A stretch of DNA of 41,105 nucleotides from the NCBI GenBank assembly GCA_012727535.1, contig JAAYGU010000024.1, positions 1-41,105 of the forward strand. Reading direction: 5' to 3'. The translations under genes were made by a program, and so were the position numbers. The notes beneath the pieces were generated by a model that was not told where the DNA came from, made no database searches, and was given only the letters and a program-made list of their open reading frames with translations. Shown piece after piece: positions 33,031 to 41,105 of the stretch (position 1 is its first letter; the number at the start of each line of letters is the position of its first letter). The stretch is from Bacillota bacterium. GTDB lineage: Bacteria > Bacillota > UBA4882 > UBA10575.

Positions 33031-34812
33031 TTAACCTTGCGAGGCGGGACAGGGGATGCGGATATAAATGACCGTTCCCAGGTTTCTTTTACTTCTGATT
33101 TTTAAACCATATTCCGGACCGTAAGATAAAACCAAACGTTTATTCGTATTATACAGACCGATATGGTTGGTCTTTTCACGGTCCGTTTTCAATTCCTCCC
33201 GAAGTAGTCTGAGTTTTTCTTGAGTCATTCCGAGGCCATTATCGATGACCGTAATACAAAGATGGTCTTCATTTTGGGAGAACTTTAGTTTCATCCGACT
33301 TTTACCGCCTTTTTCCTTAAAACCATGGTAGATAGAGTTTTCAATTAGGGGTTGGAGGATTAGCCGAATGGTCTGGCAATCCAAAATGTCTTCGTCGTAC
33401 TCCCATACCACATCAAACATATCTTTGTACCGTATCTTTTGAATATCAACATAGGAACGGGTATTAGCGATTTCTTCCCGCAAGGTTACTTTTTTTCCGG
33501 GGGATTCCAATGAATATTGAAGAATATCGGAGAGTTTCTCGATCATTCTGCTGGCGCCATTCGGCTGCTGGGAAAGTTCGATACATTTCCATTTGATGGT
33601 CTCTAAAGTATTGAAAAGAAAATGGGGGTTAATCTGCGATTGCAAGGCCAAAATCTCCATATAGCGCAGTCTGTATTTACGCTCAGAGAGCTGGATCTTT
33701 AAAAAACTCTGTTCGATAAAGGCTTTTAAGAGGTTATAAGATATATAGGCATATTCATCACTAATATTTGAAGGGGGAGCGGGTAGAGGGCGACCGCTTT
33801 CCGCCGAGTTAATGATGGAAATGATGTTTTTTACTTGATTATAATTCCTCCTCGTTAACCAGTAGGTAAGGGCTAAGCCCAGGAAGAATGAGACGAAAAG
33901 TAAAAAGAGAGTAATCTTTCTTAACCTGATGGGTACGGTATAAAAAACATCCTTGGGTGTGATAAAAAAGTACCGTAAATGATATTTTTCCGCTGGTAAT
34001 TGCATCGCAACATACATTTTGTCGGCCAAAGGAAACTCAAAGAGTTGTGCCTGATTATTGAGAAAGGGGAGGAATGAAGCTTCTTGAATATGGCTGCCTT
34101 TAAAATGTCTAAATATGACCTTATTGTTCTCATCGACAATCAGGATTTCCTGTCCAGGAGCGATCTCCAGGTTGTTAAATAAGTTTTCCAGGTAATCGAG
34201 GTAGATATTTAAGACAATTACCCCCATTTTACCGGTAAAACCTGGACTGTAAAGGTTTCGATAAATAGAGAGGATTTTAGTAGGTTCTTCTTTAAAACTA
34301 TATGGGTATATATCACGAGGTTCGGTCCAGAATACTTGGTGGGAATTTTTTTGGTAACTGTTATACCAGTCAGTATCATAAAAATTGCCAAATTCTTTGA
34401 GGCCGACACCGGAGGCGACAAATCGATTTTGAGTATTATTGTAGTAGACATAGATTGATTGGATATAGGGTTGAGCGTTGGTTGGTGCGTTGATAAAGCT
34501 GATGACTGTATTTAATAGCCTGTAATCTTCCAGGCTTAATCTGTGCTCCGGGTTGTTAAGGATCTTTTTTAAGCCGACGATGATCTCAGGGTCAATTCCC
34601 AATTTTAGATTTAAGGAGTCAAGTTCATTTAAGATTAGTTCAAGGTTGTTTTTGGTTTGATGGAGTATGTTAAAGTTGTTATTCTTGATTTCATGCTCCA
34701 CATAATTTTTAGTGATAGTATTAGAAAACAATCCTAAGGTAAGAAGGGGTATTAGCAAAGGGAAAAGGAATAGGATGAGATTTTTCCAAAAGAACCCATA
34801 TTTTTTTTGCAT
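33031..34812 (-). CDS. Sensor histidine kinase of the YesM/LytS (His_kinase) class
   Basis: This is a 593-residue membrane kinase. TM1 lies at about 11-31, an extracellular Cache-like sensor domain at about 32-298 (IQSIYVYYNNTQNRFVASGVG, WYNSYQKNSHQVFWTEPRDIYPY) and TM2 at about 299-319. A HAMP-like linker follows, then the phosphoacceptor His397 in LALQSQINPHFLFNTLETIKW and the ATPase domain (LILQPLIENSIYHGF, DNGLGM, GLYNTNKRL). GAAGGAG precedes the ATG. It is encoded just after its response regulator. Such kinases usually sense extracellular oligosaccharides, often through the neighbouring binding protein. Confidence 0.93.
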   Translation of the reverse strand: MQKKYGFFWKNLILFLFPLLIPLLTLGLFSNTITKNYVEHEIKNNNFNILHQTKNNLELILNELDSLNLKLGIDPEIIVGLKKILNNPEHRLSLEDYRLLNTVISFINAPTNAQPYIQSIYVYYNNTQNRFVASGVGLKEFGNFYDTDWYNSYQKNSHQVFWTEPRDIYPYSFKEEPTKILSIYRNLYSPGFTGKMGVIVLNIYLDYLENLFNNLEIAPGQEILIVDENNKVIFRHFKGSHIQEASFLPFLNNQAQLFEFPLADKMYVAMQLPAEKYHLRYFFITPKDVFYTVPIRLRKITLFLLFVSFFLGLALTYWLTRRNYNQVKNIISIINSAESGRPLPAPPSNISDEYAYISYNLLKAFIEQSFLKIQLSERKYRLRYMEILALQSQINPHFLFNTLETIKWKCIELSQQPNGASRMIEKLSDILQYSLESPGKKVTLREEIANTRSYVDIQKIRYKDMFDVVWEYDEDILDCQTIRLILQPLIENSIYHGFKEKGGKSRMKLKFSQNEDHLCITVIDNGLGMTQEKLRLLREELKTDREKTNHIGLYNTNKRLVLSYGPEYGLKIRSKRNLGTVIYIRIPCPASQG

Positions 34813-34850
34813 ATCTCTGCTCCTTCAAAAACTAAAACTCACTAAACTGC

Positions 34851-35585
34851 TCAAGCATTACGGAATTCCTTTGGCGTCTTTCCATAATATTTTTTAAAAG
34901 TCCGGGTAAAATTTTTAGGATTACTGTAACCAACTAAGTCGCTGACTTGATAGGTTTTGAGGGAGATATCTCCCAAAAGTTCAGCTGCTTTGGTCATCCG
35001 GATCTTTATTAAAAAGTCGGAGAAGTTCTCTCCTGTTTGTTCCTTGAAGAGTTTGCTTAGATAATTGGGGCTTAAATGGACCAGCTTGGCTGCCTCTTCT
35101 AAGGTGGCGTTTCGATATTCATTAACCAGGTATTTTTTTACCCGTGAAATTACCTGCTCATAGTAGTTATGGCCTTCTGTTTTATCGTCGGCCAAGTCAA
35201 GGTGATCTTTATTATCCAATTCTTCTTTAATCTTGGAAAAGACCGTATATAGTTCTTCGTATTTTGTCGGTTTGAGAATATAGTCCCTAACCCCATAATT
35301 AAGGGCTTTCCGGGCGTAATCAAAATCACGGAAACCGCTGATGAAAACCATTTTTATCTGGGGTTTTTCTTCATACATGTGTTTTGCCAAAGAGATACCA
35401 TCTATGCCAGGCATTTTAATATCGCTTAGAATTACATCGACATGATGTTCCTGGCAGAACTCCAGTACCTGGTGGCCATCGGCGAACTGACCAACAACCT
35501 CGAAGCCTAACTCCCGCCAAGGGAAATAGCGACAAAGTCCCATTCGGATTTCATATTCGTCGTCGACAATTACTAATTTGTACAC
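34851..35585 (-). CDS. YesN-type response regulator with AraC-family DNA-binding domain
   Basis: This is a 244-residue protein with a receiver domain (acidic pocket IVDDE, phospho-acceptor Asp55 in ILSDIKMPG, conserved Lys105 in ILKPTK). A C-terminal AraC double helix-turn-helix follows (ATLEEAAKLVHLSPNYLSKLFKEQTGENFSDFLIKIRMTKAAELL, VSDLVGYSNPKNFTRTFKKYYGKTPKEFR). The start is a GTG at 35585 with GGGGAA seven bases before it. It probably activates the divergent ABC sugar importer genes beginning at 35830. Confidence 0.94.
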   Translation of the reverse strand: MYKLVIVDDEYEIRMGLCRYFPWRELGFEVVGQFADGHQVLEFCQEHHVDVILSDIKMPGIDGISLAKHMYEEKPQIKMVFISGFRDFDYARKALNYGVRDYILKPTKYEELYTVFSKIKEELDNKDHLDLADDKTEGHNYYEQVISRVKKYLVNEYRNATLEEAAKLVHLSPNYLSKLFKEQTGENFSDFLIKIRMTKAAELLGDISLKTYQVSDLVGYSNPKNFTRTFKKYYGKTPKEFRNA

Positions 35586-35829
35586 AAACTGATTCCCCTT
35601 TTAAATTATTTAAGCTTCAAACGTTATTTATAATAGATATTTAACATTTTAACACATACTCCTTTTGTTAAGTGACACCTAAAATAACAAAAGAGGGGAT
35701 TTCTGAATTTTAGATACTATGAATATGGAATAGAAGGTTAAATAATACCCTTTATTAATTATAATACCTTTAAAGATTTATAAAAGATGTGCTATATTAT
35801 AAACACAACGTTTAAAGGAGGTAAACAAA
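35586..35829. promoter_or_regulatory. Divergent control region between the two-component system and the sugar importer
   Basis: This 244-base, very A/T-rich stretch has a candidate extended -10, TGCTATATT, at about 35791-35799 for the importer and a TATTATAAAT-type -10 for the regulator on the other strand near 35630. CAAACGTT at 35617 and ACAACGTTT at 35806 repeat near the two ends. CTTTTGTTA (35662-35670) and TAACAAAAG (35685-35693) form an inverted repeat. These are candidate YesN-type binding sites. Confidence 0.4.
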
Positions 35830-37122
35830 ATGAAAAAAGCGGGAAAGCTACTTGGTGTAATCTTAGTCTTCGTTTTACTTGTTTCATTGGCCATAAACGT
35901 TTCTGCAGCCAGAAAAGTGCAGCTAAGGTTCTCTTGGTGGGGAGGGGATACTAGACACCAGGCGACTCTAGAGGCGATCTAGCTCTACGAGAAGAAAAAT
36001 CCCAATGTTAAGATTGAAGCGGAGTATGGTGGATTCGATGCTTACTACCAGAAACTGGTGACCCAGTTGGCCGGTGGTACAGCAGCCGATATTATTCAGA
36101 TCGACTATAAATGGGTTAGCGATCTTGCCGCGCAGGGAGAACTCTTCGTTAATATGAATGATTTAAAAGACAGAATTGACATGAGCGGTTTTGATCTGAA
36201 CTTTGCTCATAGTTACGGCGCGGTCGGAAATTATCTATTAGGGCTGCCTACCGGTTTGAATGCCTTGACACTAGCGGCAAACATGGATTTCTTAAAAGAA
36301 ATGGGCATTAAACTGGACAATGACTGGGATTGGGATAAAATCCTCGAAGCAGGTGTCAAGGTTCAGCAAAAAGATAAGAACAAACACCTACTCTATTTAA
36401 CAACGAATCACTTCAACTACTTACTCAAAACCTACATGAAGCAAAAGACCGGTAACAACTTCATTAAAGATGATTTTACTTTCGGCTTCAAAAAAGAAGA
36501 ACTTGTTGATGCCTTTGCCTATATCCGGAAAATGGTCGATTTAGGTGTTGTTTCTCCCTTTGAAGAAAGTGTCCTCTTCGACCATGTCGGAAGCGAACAG
36601 AATAATAACTGGCTTGCCGGTAAATACGGCTTCCTAACCCAATGGGCGTCTGCAGTTCCTCCGGTAATGGCTTACAGCAGCTTCCCCATGGATGTAACCC
36701 GCTACCCGGTGCCGAAAGATGCAGTTGACCCTGGTATTCTTACCACTCCGTCTCAGTTCCTCTCCATCAACAAAAGGTCTAAAAACATTGATGAAGCCAT
36801 TAAATTTGTCGACTGGTTCTTCAATGACGAGGAAGCAATCTTAATCTTGAAAGATTGCCGTGGGGTTCCGCCGACGGTTAAAGCTCGGGAACTGTTAGCT
36901 GAGAAACAGCTGATTAACCCGGTTGTAGCCAAAGGCGTGGATGTATCCCTACCGTTCAGTGGCGGACCCGAGAATGCTCTAAGTCTGAATAAAGAAGTTG
37001 AAACTATAATGCATGATTATATTCAGCAAGTTGGTTTCAGACGGATGTCTCCTGAACAGGCAGCCGATAACTTAATGCGCGACTTACAGCAAAAATTAGA
37101 CGAACTGAAAGCATGGAGATAA
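35830..37122 (+). pseudogene. Sugar ABC transporter substrate-binding protein interrupted by an in-frame TAG
   Basis: A normal start (AAAGGAGG, ATG 35830) and signal peptide (MKKAGKLLGVILVFVLLVSLAINVSA) lead into a family-1 sugar-binding protein, KVQLRFSWWGGDTRHQATLEAI. Codon 51 is TAG (35980-35982). The frame then continues with LYEKKNPNVKIEAEYGGFDAYYQKLVTQLAGGTAADIIQID and stays intact for 379 further codons to 37122. Relatives have Lys, Glu or Asn there, so a single substitution such as AAG to TAG would explain it. The rest is so well kept that the change is either recent, a base-calling error, or read through. The receptor would otherwise be missing from this importer. The internal GTG at 36058 has no ribosome site. 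Confidence 0.8.
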
Positions 37123-37166
37123 ACGGTCTAACAAATCTCCAACGGTTCTAGTATAACCTTAGTTAT

Positions 37167-37212
37167 GAAGGCACTTCCCTGGCACTAGGCCTTCGAAGTG
37201 CCTTCCTTTTCA
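37167..37212 (+). terminator. Terminator or attenuator after the binding-protein gene
   Basis: GAAGGCACTTC (37167-37177) and GAAGTGCCTTC (37195-37205) are exact complements around 17 bases, followed by CTTTTC. It may reduce read-through into the permease genes. A smaller hairpin (GGAGAT/ATCTCC, 37115-37140) spans the stop codon. Confidence 0.6.
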
Positions 37213-37391
37213 AACAGTGGGTAGATTTGATAATGGTCGTTCCAGAAGATGCACTTTACAACAAGAAGTACACACCAAGAAGCAACCGTTCAAAGATCCG
37301 TCCTTCTCAATGCCCACTGTTTGTTTTATTACTAAATACTTTCTCGAGAGGTTCTCGAGGGGTATTTAGTTATGAAGGACTCCTTTGAACG
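37211..37391 (+). other. Densely structured non-coding region between binding-protein and permease genes
   Basis: Three sets of complements overlap. CAAACAGTGGG (37211-37221) pairs with 37313-37323 and is followed by TTTTATT. CGTTCAAAG and GTCCTTC (37287-37306) pair with GAAGGAC and CTTTGAACG (37374-37391). A compact hairpin at 37331-37370 has outer arms ACTAAATAC/GTATTTAGT and an inner self-complementary CTCGAG pair. The first two helices cross, so they are mutually exclusive or form a pseudoknot. The stretch 37123-37488 contains no gene. Confidence 0.55.
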
Positions 37392-37488
37392 TTTGCCCAA
37401 AGATAACAGACGACTCACAAAAGAGTTTTCTCTAAATAAAAGTTAGCAGTGATTTAAAAAAGATTCCACTCAGAAAAGGATGAGTAAC

Positions 37489-38412
37489 ATGAAGGTTACG
37501 AAAATAATGAAGAATCCGAATTTCAGATCTAAATTTAAAAGTGATTATGTAGGGTTGCTATATATTGCTCCCTGGATCATTGGGTTCTTGGTATTCCAGT
37601 TATATCCGTTTATAACATCTTTCATCTATTCATTTACTGATCTGTCTTTACTAAAGACACCGAATTTCGTTGGACTGAGCAACTATAAAAATCTATTGAC
37701 CAACGATAAACTATTTTATCAATCACTAAAAATTACCTTGATCTATGTATTGGTCGCGGTTCCGGGTAAACTCCTCTTTGCCCTGTTTATAGCCATGATT
37801 CTGAATATGAAACTAAAACTAATCAATTTTTACCGAACCATCTATTATATGCCCTCAATTCTTGGTGGAAGTGTAGCATTGGCTGTACTCTGGAGATTCT
37901 TATTCGCCCGTAACGGGCTGGTTAATATCGTTTTATCTAAATTGTCTATACCGGCCATTGATTGGCTCGGGAACCCCGATATTGCCCTTTATACAATAAG
38001 CTTCCTTACGATTTGGCAGTTTGGCTCATCGATGGTCCTTTTCTTGGCCGGCTTAAAACAAATACCAGCCGAGCTTTATGAGGCGGCCAAAGTAGACGGA
38101 GCGGGTAGAATAAGGTCATTCTTTAACATCACTTTACCAATGCTGACCCCGATTATCTTTTTCAATCTGATTATGCAGACGATTAACGCGTTCCAACAAT
38201 TCACTTCAGCATTTGTTATTACAAAGGGCGGGCCTTTGAAATCAACCTACCTGTATGGACTCATGCTGTACGATTACGGTTTCAAATACTTTAGAATGGG
38301 GTATGCTTCTGCTCAATCCTGGATCTTATTCGCGATTATTATGTGCTTAACACTCTTAGTATTTAAGTCATCACCTTACTGGACTTACTACGAAGATGGC
38401 GGTGATTTCTGA
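37489..38412 (+). CDS. Sugar ABC transporter permease, CUT1 family (MalF/UgpA type)
   Basis: This 307-residue membrane subunit has six hydrophobic helices and a canonical EAA loop (PAELYEAAKVDGAGRIRSFFNITLPMLTPI). The N-terminal GLLYIAPWIIGFLVFQLYPFITSFIYSFTD is typical. ATG 37489 is preferred because AAAAGGA ends nine bases before it; the earlier ATG at 37480 overlaps that ribosome site. It is separated from the binding-protein gene by a 366-base structured gap and overlaps the next permease gene by one base. No ATPase gene is present, so the transporter probably borrows a shared MsmK-type ATPase. Confidence 0.92.
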   Translation: MKVTKIMKNPNFRSKFKSDYVGLLYIAPWIIGFLVFQLYPFITSFIYSFTDLSLLKTPNFVGLSNYKNLLTNDKLFYQSLKITLIYVLVAVPGKLLFALFIAMILNMKLKLINFYRTIYYMPSILGGSVALAVLWRFLFARNGLVNIVLSKLSIPAIDWLGNPDIALYTISFLTIWQFGSSMVLFLAGLKQIPAELYEAAKVDGAGRIRSFFNITLPMLTPIIFFNLIMQTINAFQQFTSAFVITKGGPLKSTYLYGLMLYDYGFKYFRMGYASAQSWILFAIIMCLTLLVFKSSPYWTYYEDGGDF

Positions 38413-39248
38413 TGAAGAAAGTCTTAAATAAAATTGTTGTCTATATGTTCTTGACCATCCTGGGAATAGTAATGATTTATCCTTTACTATGGCTGATTTC
38501 CTCTTCATTCCGGACCAATCAGGAGATCTTTACCTCCATGGGTCTAATTCCCAAACAAATCATTACTGATTCCTACGTCAAAGGATGGCGGGGAAGTGGA
38601 CAGTATTCGTACGGAGTGTTTTTCCTGAACACCTTTAAACTTGTTATCCCGACTGTCTTGTTCACACTTATCTCAAGCGTTTTAGTGGCTTATGGGTTTG
38701 CCAGATTTAAGTTCCCTCTAAAAAAATTCTTATTTGCCATGATGATTTCGACTTTAATGCTGCCCAATGCGGTCATTATCATCCCCAGATATATCCTTTA
38801 TAGGAATCTGGGCTGGCTGGACAGTTATCTACCTTTTACTATTCCTGCTCTTTTTGCGACCTACTCCTTCTTTATCTTCATGTTGGTCCAGTTTATCAGA
38901 GGAATACCAAGAGAATTAGATGAATCGGCCAGGATTGACGGTTGCAACTCATTTGATATTTTGGTTCGTATAATCATTCCGCTTAGTAAACCGGCGCTCT
39001 TTTCGGCAGGAATATTCCAATTCATTTGGCGCTGGAATGATTTCCTTAATGTGTTGATCTACATTACTAGTGTAAGGAAATACACATTGTCGTTGGCTTT
39101 GAGAATGTCGATGGATATAACCGATTCAGTAGCCTGGAATCAACTGATGGCAATGTCCGTTCTGACCATGGTTCCGCCGATTTTGATCTTCTTCTTTGCC
39201 CAGAAGTATTTTGTCGAAGGAATTGCAACGACGGGACTGAAAGGATAA
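38412..39248 (+). CDS. Sugar ABC transporter permease, CUT1 family (MalG/UgpE type)
   Basis: This 278-residue partner permease has six helices and an EAA loop (PRELDESARIDGCNSFDILVRIIIPLSKPA). It ends with the usual FFAQKYFVEGIATTGLKG. The ATG at 38412 overlaps the TGA of the first permease, so the two are translationally coupled. Both permeases are intact. Confidence 0.93.
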   Translation: MKKVLNKIVVYMFLTILGIVMIYPLLWLISSSFRTNQEIFTSMGLIPKQIITDSYVKGWRGSGQYSYGVFFLNTFKLVIPTVLFTLISSVLVAYGFARFKFPLKKFLFAMMISTLMLPNAVIIIPRYILYRNLGWLDSYLPFTIPALFATYSFFIFMLVQFIRGIPRELDESARIDGCNSFDILVRIIIPLSKPALFSAGIFQFIWRWNDFLNVLIYITSVRKYTLSLALRMSMDITDSVAWNQLMAMSVLTMVPPILIFFFAQKYFVEGIATTGLKG

Positions 39249-39310
39249 ACTTGTTATGGTCGTTTCGACATAGTTCAAAGTAAAGTTCAAAGTAACAAGG
39301 AGGATAAGAG

Positions 39311-40600
39311 ATGGCACAGCGGAAAAAATATGTACAAGTTGGAGTTGGTGGTAGGGCTCGCTTCTTCTATGAAGCAATTGTCGGAGATTTCCAAGAAACA
39401 GCCCAATTGGTTGCCTTCTGTGACATTAACCAAACACGGATGGATTATGCCAATAAAATAATTCAGGAAAAGTACAATCATCCACCAGTCTCTACCTACA
39501 AGCATACAGAGTTTGAAGAGATGATTAAGAAAGAAAAACCAGACATCGTACTTGTCACTTCAGTAGACCGGACTCACCATAGTTATATTATCAGAGCGAT
39601 GGAACTGGGTTGCGATGTGATTACTGAAAAACCGATGACCACCGACGAAGTCAAAGCTCAGGCGATTCTAGATGCAGTTAAGCGGACCGGACGGAAGCTA
39701 CGGGTTACTTTTAACTATCGTTATGCTCCCCATAATACGAAGATCCGGGAATTGATCGCCGATGGAGCAATTGGCGAGGTCTTTTCGGTTCATTTTGAAT
39801 GGTTACTCAATACCCAACACGGGGCTGATTACTTCCGCCGTTGGCACCGGGACAAACGCAACAGTGGCGGGCTTCTGGTTCACAAGTCAACACATCATTT
39901 CGATCTAGTAAACTTTTGGCTCAACACCCAACCGGAAACGGTCTTTGCGTTTGGCGATCTACGCTTCTACGGGCGGGAAAACGCGGAAAACCGCGGCGTG
40001 ACCAAATTCTATTCCCGGGCGTACGGTAGTGAAAATGCGAAAGATGATTATTTCGCTTTACATTTGGAAGAGAATGAACAATTAAAAGCCATGTACCTTG
40101 ATGCAGAGCATGAAGATGGTTATTTCCGCGATCAAAGTGTTTTCGGTGACGGGATCAGTATAGAAGATACGATGGGGGTTTTGGTCAGGTATAAGAATAA
40201 AGCGATTTTGACTTACTCGCTCAATGCCTATCTCCCCTGGGAGGGCTTTCGGGTTGCCTTTAATGGTAGTAAAGGGCGGATCCAGGTCTCCGTGGTCGAG
40301 CGGTCCTATGTGAATGCCGGTGGCCGTTCCGACCTGGAAGGAGCAGTGCAGAAGAAGCAGATCGAAGTCTTCCCGATGTTTGGTGAGGCGTATGAAGTAC
40401 CGGTGATTGAGACTGAGGGTGGACACGGCGGTGCCGATCCAATTCTCCTCAATGATCTGTTTGGAATCCCGGAACCAGATCCGTTTAACCGGGCGGCTTC
40501 CCATATTGACGGCGCCCTCTCAATTCTCACCGGGATTGCCGCAAATAAAGCAATCGCTACCGGCTTGCCAGTGAAGGTTGATTCATTGATAAAATTCTAA
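39311..40600 (+). CDS. Gfo/Idh/MocA-family oxidoreductase
   Basis: This is a 429-residue NAD(P)-dependent sugar dehydrogenase with the nucleotide-binding site VQVGVGGRARF (9-19), ITEKPMTTDE as catalytic EKP motif, and SGGLLVHKSTHHFDLVNFWL in the second domain. It is longer than the two at 16674 and 17760, with an insertion around YSRAYGSENAKDDYFAL. The subgroup with the HKSTHHFDL motif is common beside CUT1 importers. AAGGAGGATAAGAG precedes the ATG, 62 bases after the permease stop, so it probably shares their operon and acts on the imported sugar. Confidence 0.9.
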   Translation: MAQRKKYVQVGVGGRARFFYEAIVGDFQETAQLVAFCDINQTRMDYANKIIQEKYNHPPVSTYKHTEFEEMIKKEKPDIVLVTSVDRTHHSYIIRAMELGCDVITEKPMTTDEVKAQAILDAVKRTGRKLRVTFNYRYAPHNTKIRELIADGAIGEVFSVHFEWLLNTQHGADYFRRWHRDKRNSGGLLVHKSTHHFDLVNFWLNTQPETVFAFGDLRFYGRENAENRGVTKFYSRAYGSENAKDDYFALHLEENEQLKAMYLDAEHEDGYFRDQSVFGDGISIEDTMGVLVRYKNKAILTYSLNAYLPWEGFRVAFNGSKGRIQVSVVERSYVNAGGRSDLEGAVQKKQIEVFPMFGEAYEVPVIETEGGHGGADPILLNDLFGIPEPDPFNRAASHIDGALSILTGIAANKAIATGLPVKVDSLIKF

Positions 40601-40633
40601 GCCGTCAGTAAGTAAGGATCTGTTATCTTAATC

Positions 40634-40663
40634 TGGCGACAATCGTTTGAGCGCCATCTTTTT
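40634..40663 (+). terminator. Weak terminator after the dehydrogenase gene
   Basis: TGGCG (40634-40638) and CGCCA (40652-40656) are followed by TCTTTTT. A further stem TTTCACCA/TGGTGAAA (40674-40704) lies downstream. Confidence 0.4.
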
Positions 40664-40715
40664 AAAATAGTTATTTCACCACTGATATCGTAGTTTTGGT
40701 GAAAACGACTCATCG

Positions 40716-40765
40716 CAAGAGATCACTTTTGGCATTATTGACAAAAGATGATCTCTTGTTTTTTT
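40716..40765 (+). terminator. Strong intrinsic terminator
   Basis: CAAGAGATCACTTTTG (40716-40731) pairs with 40742-40758 with small bulges, around a ten-base loop, and seven T residues follow (40759-40765). This closes the importer operon. Confidence 0.85.
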
Positions 40766-40784
40766 ACCATATAGGCTTGAAGTT

Positions 40785-40834
40785 ATTGACATATGCCCAA
40801 AACTATTATAGAATCAATATGGGCAAATGCCAAT
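40785..40834 (+). promoter_or_regulatory. Promoter with a 15-bp dyad operator for the DUF5320 gene
   Basis: TTGACA (40786-40791) and TAGAAT (40809-40814) are 17 bases apart. ATTGACATATGCCCA (40785-40799) and TGGGCAAATGCCAAT (40820-40834) are inverted copies matching at 13 of 15 positions, so the operator covers the -35 element and the start site. Confidence 0.65.
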
Positions 40835-40876
40835 AAAGCCGAGGCAAAAATATCTGCGCAGAAGGAGGTGTTGATC

Positions 40877-41105
40877 TTGCCGAGAGGTGATCGAACCGGA
40901 CCGCTGGGAATGGGGCCGCTGACCGGCCGCGGACTGGGTTTTTGTGCCGGTTTTGGTATGCCGGGATATGCCAACCCGGGATATGGGGCTGGTTTCGGCC
41001 GGGGGTTCGGGCGAGGCCGGGGTTTCCGAAAATTGTTTTCCACAGAAAAAGACTACCTCACCAAACAGGCAGAAGTCCTAGAAGACCAATTGCAGCAGGT
41101 TAAAC
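40877..41105 (+). CDS. DUF5320-family protein, cut by the window end
   Basis: A TTG start at 40877 has a perfect GAAGGAGGTG seven bases before it. The product begins MPRGDRTGPLGMGPLTGRGLGFCAGFGMPGY, then a Gly/Arg/Phe-rich stretch (GAGFGRGFGRGRGFRKLF). The start of a coiled coil follows (EKDYLTKQAEVLEDQLQQVK). This is the standard plan of DUF5320, a small protein found next to NifX/NafY-like dinitrogenase iron-molybdenum cofactor proteins and Mrp/NBP35-type ATPases in anaerobes. Its function is unknown. The end of the gene lies outside the window. Confidence 0.85.
   Translation, partial: MPRGDRTGPLGMGPLTGRGLGFCAGFGMPGYANPGYGAGFGRGFGRGRGFRKLFSTEKDYLTKQAEVLEDQLQQVK

Noticed and set aside
35980-35982. 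Pyrrolysine decoding of the TAG in the sugar-binding protein
   Set aside because: Known Pyl proteins are methylamine methyltransferases. Nothing in the window encodes Pyl machinery, and the position is not catalytic in binding proteins.
1-41105. CRISPR arrays, prophage genes, insertion sequences, rRNA and tRNA genes
   Set aside because: No regularly spaced repeats, integrase, transposase, phage structural genes, cloverleaf-like segments or rRNA-like stretches were seen on reading both strands.

Overview
The window looks like a chromosomal contig from an anaerobic member of the Bacillota. The evidence is a T-box leader, a FapR regulator, a Gram-positive SOS box (CGAAC-N4-GTTCG), strong AAGGAGG ribosome sites, a YesM/YesN-type two-component system, a rubredoxin and several flavin or 4Fe-4S enzymes. 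A lineage near Hydrogenispora or Limnochordia is only a guess. No rRNA, tRNA, CRISPR array, intact insertion sequence or origin was seen.

Layout. (1) 1-2622: respiratory quinone genes, namely the tail of a DoxX-type membrane protein, a polyprenyl diphosphate synthase and a UbiA prenyltransferase, closed by a strong terminator. (2) 2873-3064: a tiny lipoprotein. (3) 3204-18947: a long plus-strand catabolic locus. It starts with a branched-chain-amino-acid-type ABC importer that is visibly broken. A LivM front half is joined in frame to a LivG back half, LivF stops after its Walker A motif, and a UroD-family gene has lost its front. Then come a VOC protein, a LacI regulator, a ketose 3-epimerase-like TIM barrel, an Old-Yellow-Enzyme-type Fe-S flavoprotein, a zinc alcohol dehydrogenase, an SDR, a fumarate-reductase-like flavoprotein, an MFS transporter and two Gfo/Idh/MocA dehydrogenases. 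Two nearly identical 16-bp LacI-type palindromes (3250, 9930) suggest that the local LacI protein controls both halves. The gene set points to oxidoreductive breakdown of an unidentified sugar, cyclitol or glycoside.

(4) 18959-23306: a secreted family PL2 pectate lyase (minus strand) divergent from a cytoplasmic GH95 glycosidase, indicating plant cell-wall use. (5) 23377-26109: rubredoxin, then an SOS cassette (consensus promoter, perfect LexA box, umuD, umuC, SRAP peptidase). (6) 26605-29564: a complete T-box leader, probable specifier CUC (Leu; GUC/Val is the alternative), in front of a TIM-barrel/acyl-CoA-ligase fusion. This is the most unusual regulatory pairing in the window. (7) 29651-30840, minus strand: fapR and a membrane-protein gene with an apparent frameshift in an A7 run. 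(8) 31369-32928: a PutP-like sodium symporter. (9) 33031-40600: a YesM/YesN two-component system divergent from a CUT1 sugar importer whose binding-protein gene carries an in-frame TAG at codon 51. The two permeases and a Gfo/Idh/MocA dehydrogenase follow. A densely folded non-coding stretch separates binding protein and permeases. (10) 40786-41105: promoter, dyad operator and start of a DUF5320 gene.

The common theme is plant-polysaccharide scavenging: pectate lyase and GH95 outside or inside the cell, two importers, and many sugar or polyol dehydrogenases and isomerases under LacI and YesMN control. Several genes carry lesions (5507-7541, 29651-30146, 35830-37122). Real decay and assembly or base-calling errors cannot be separated from this sequence alone.
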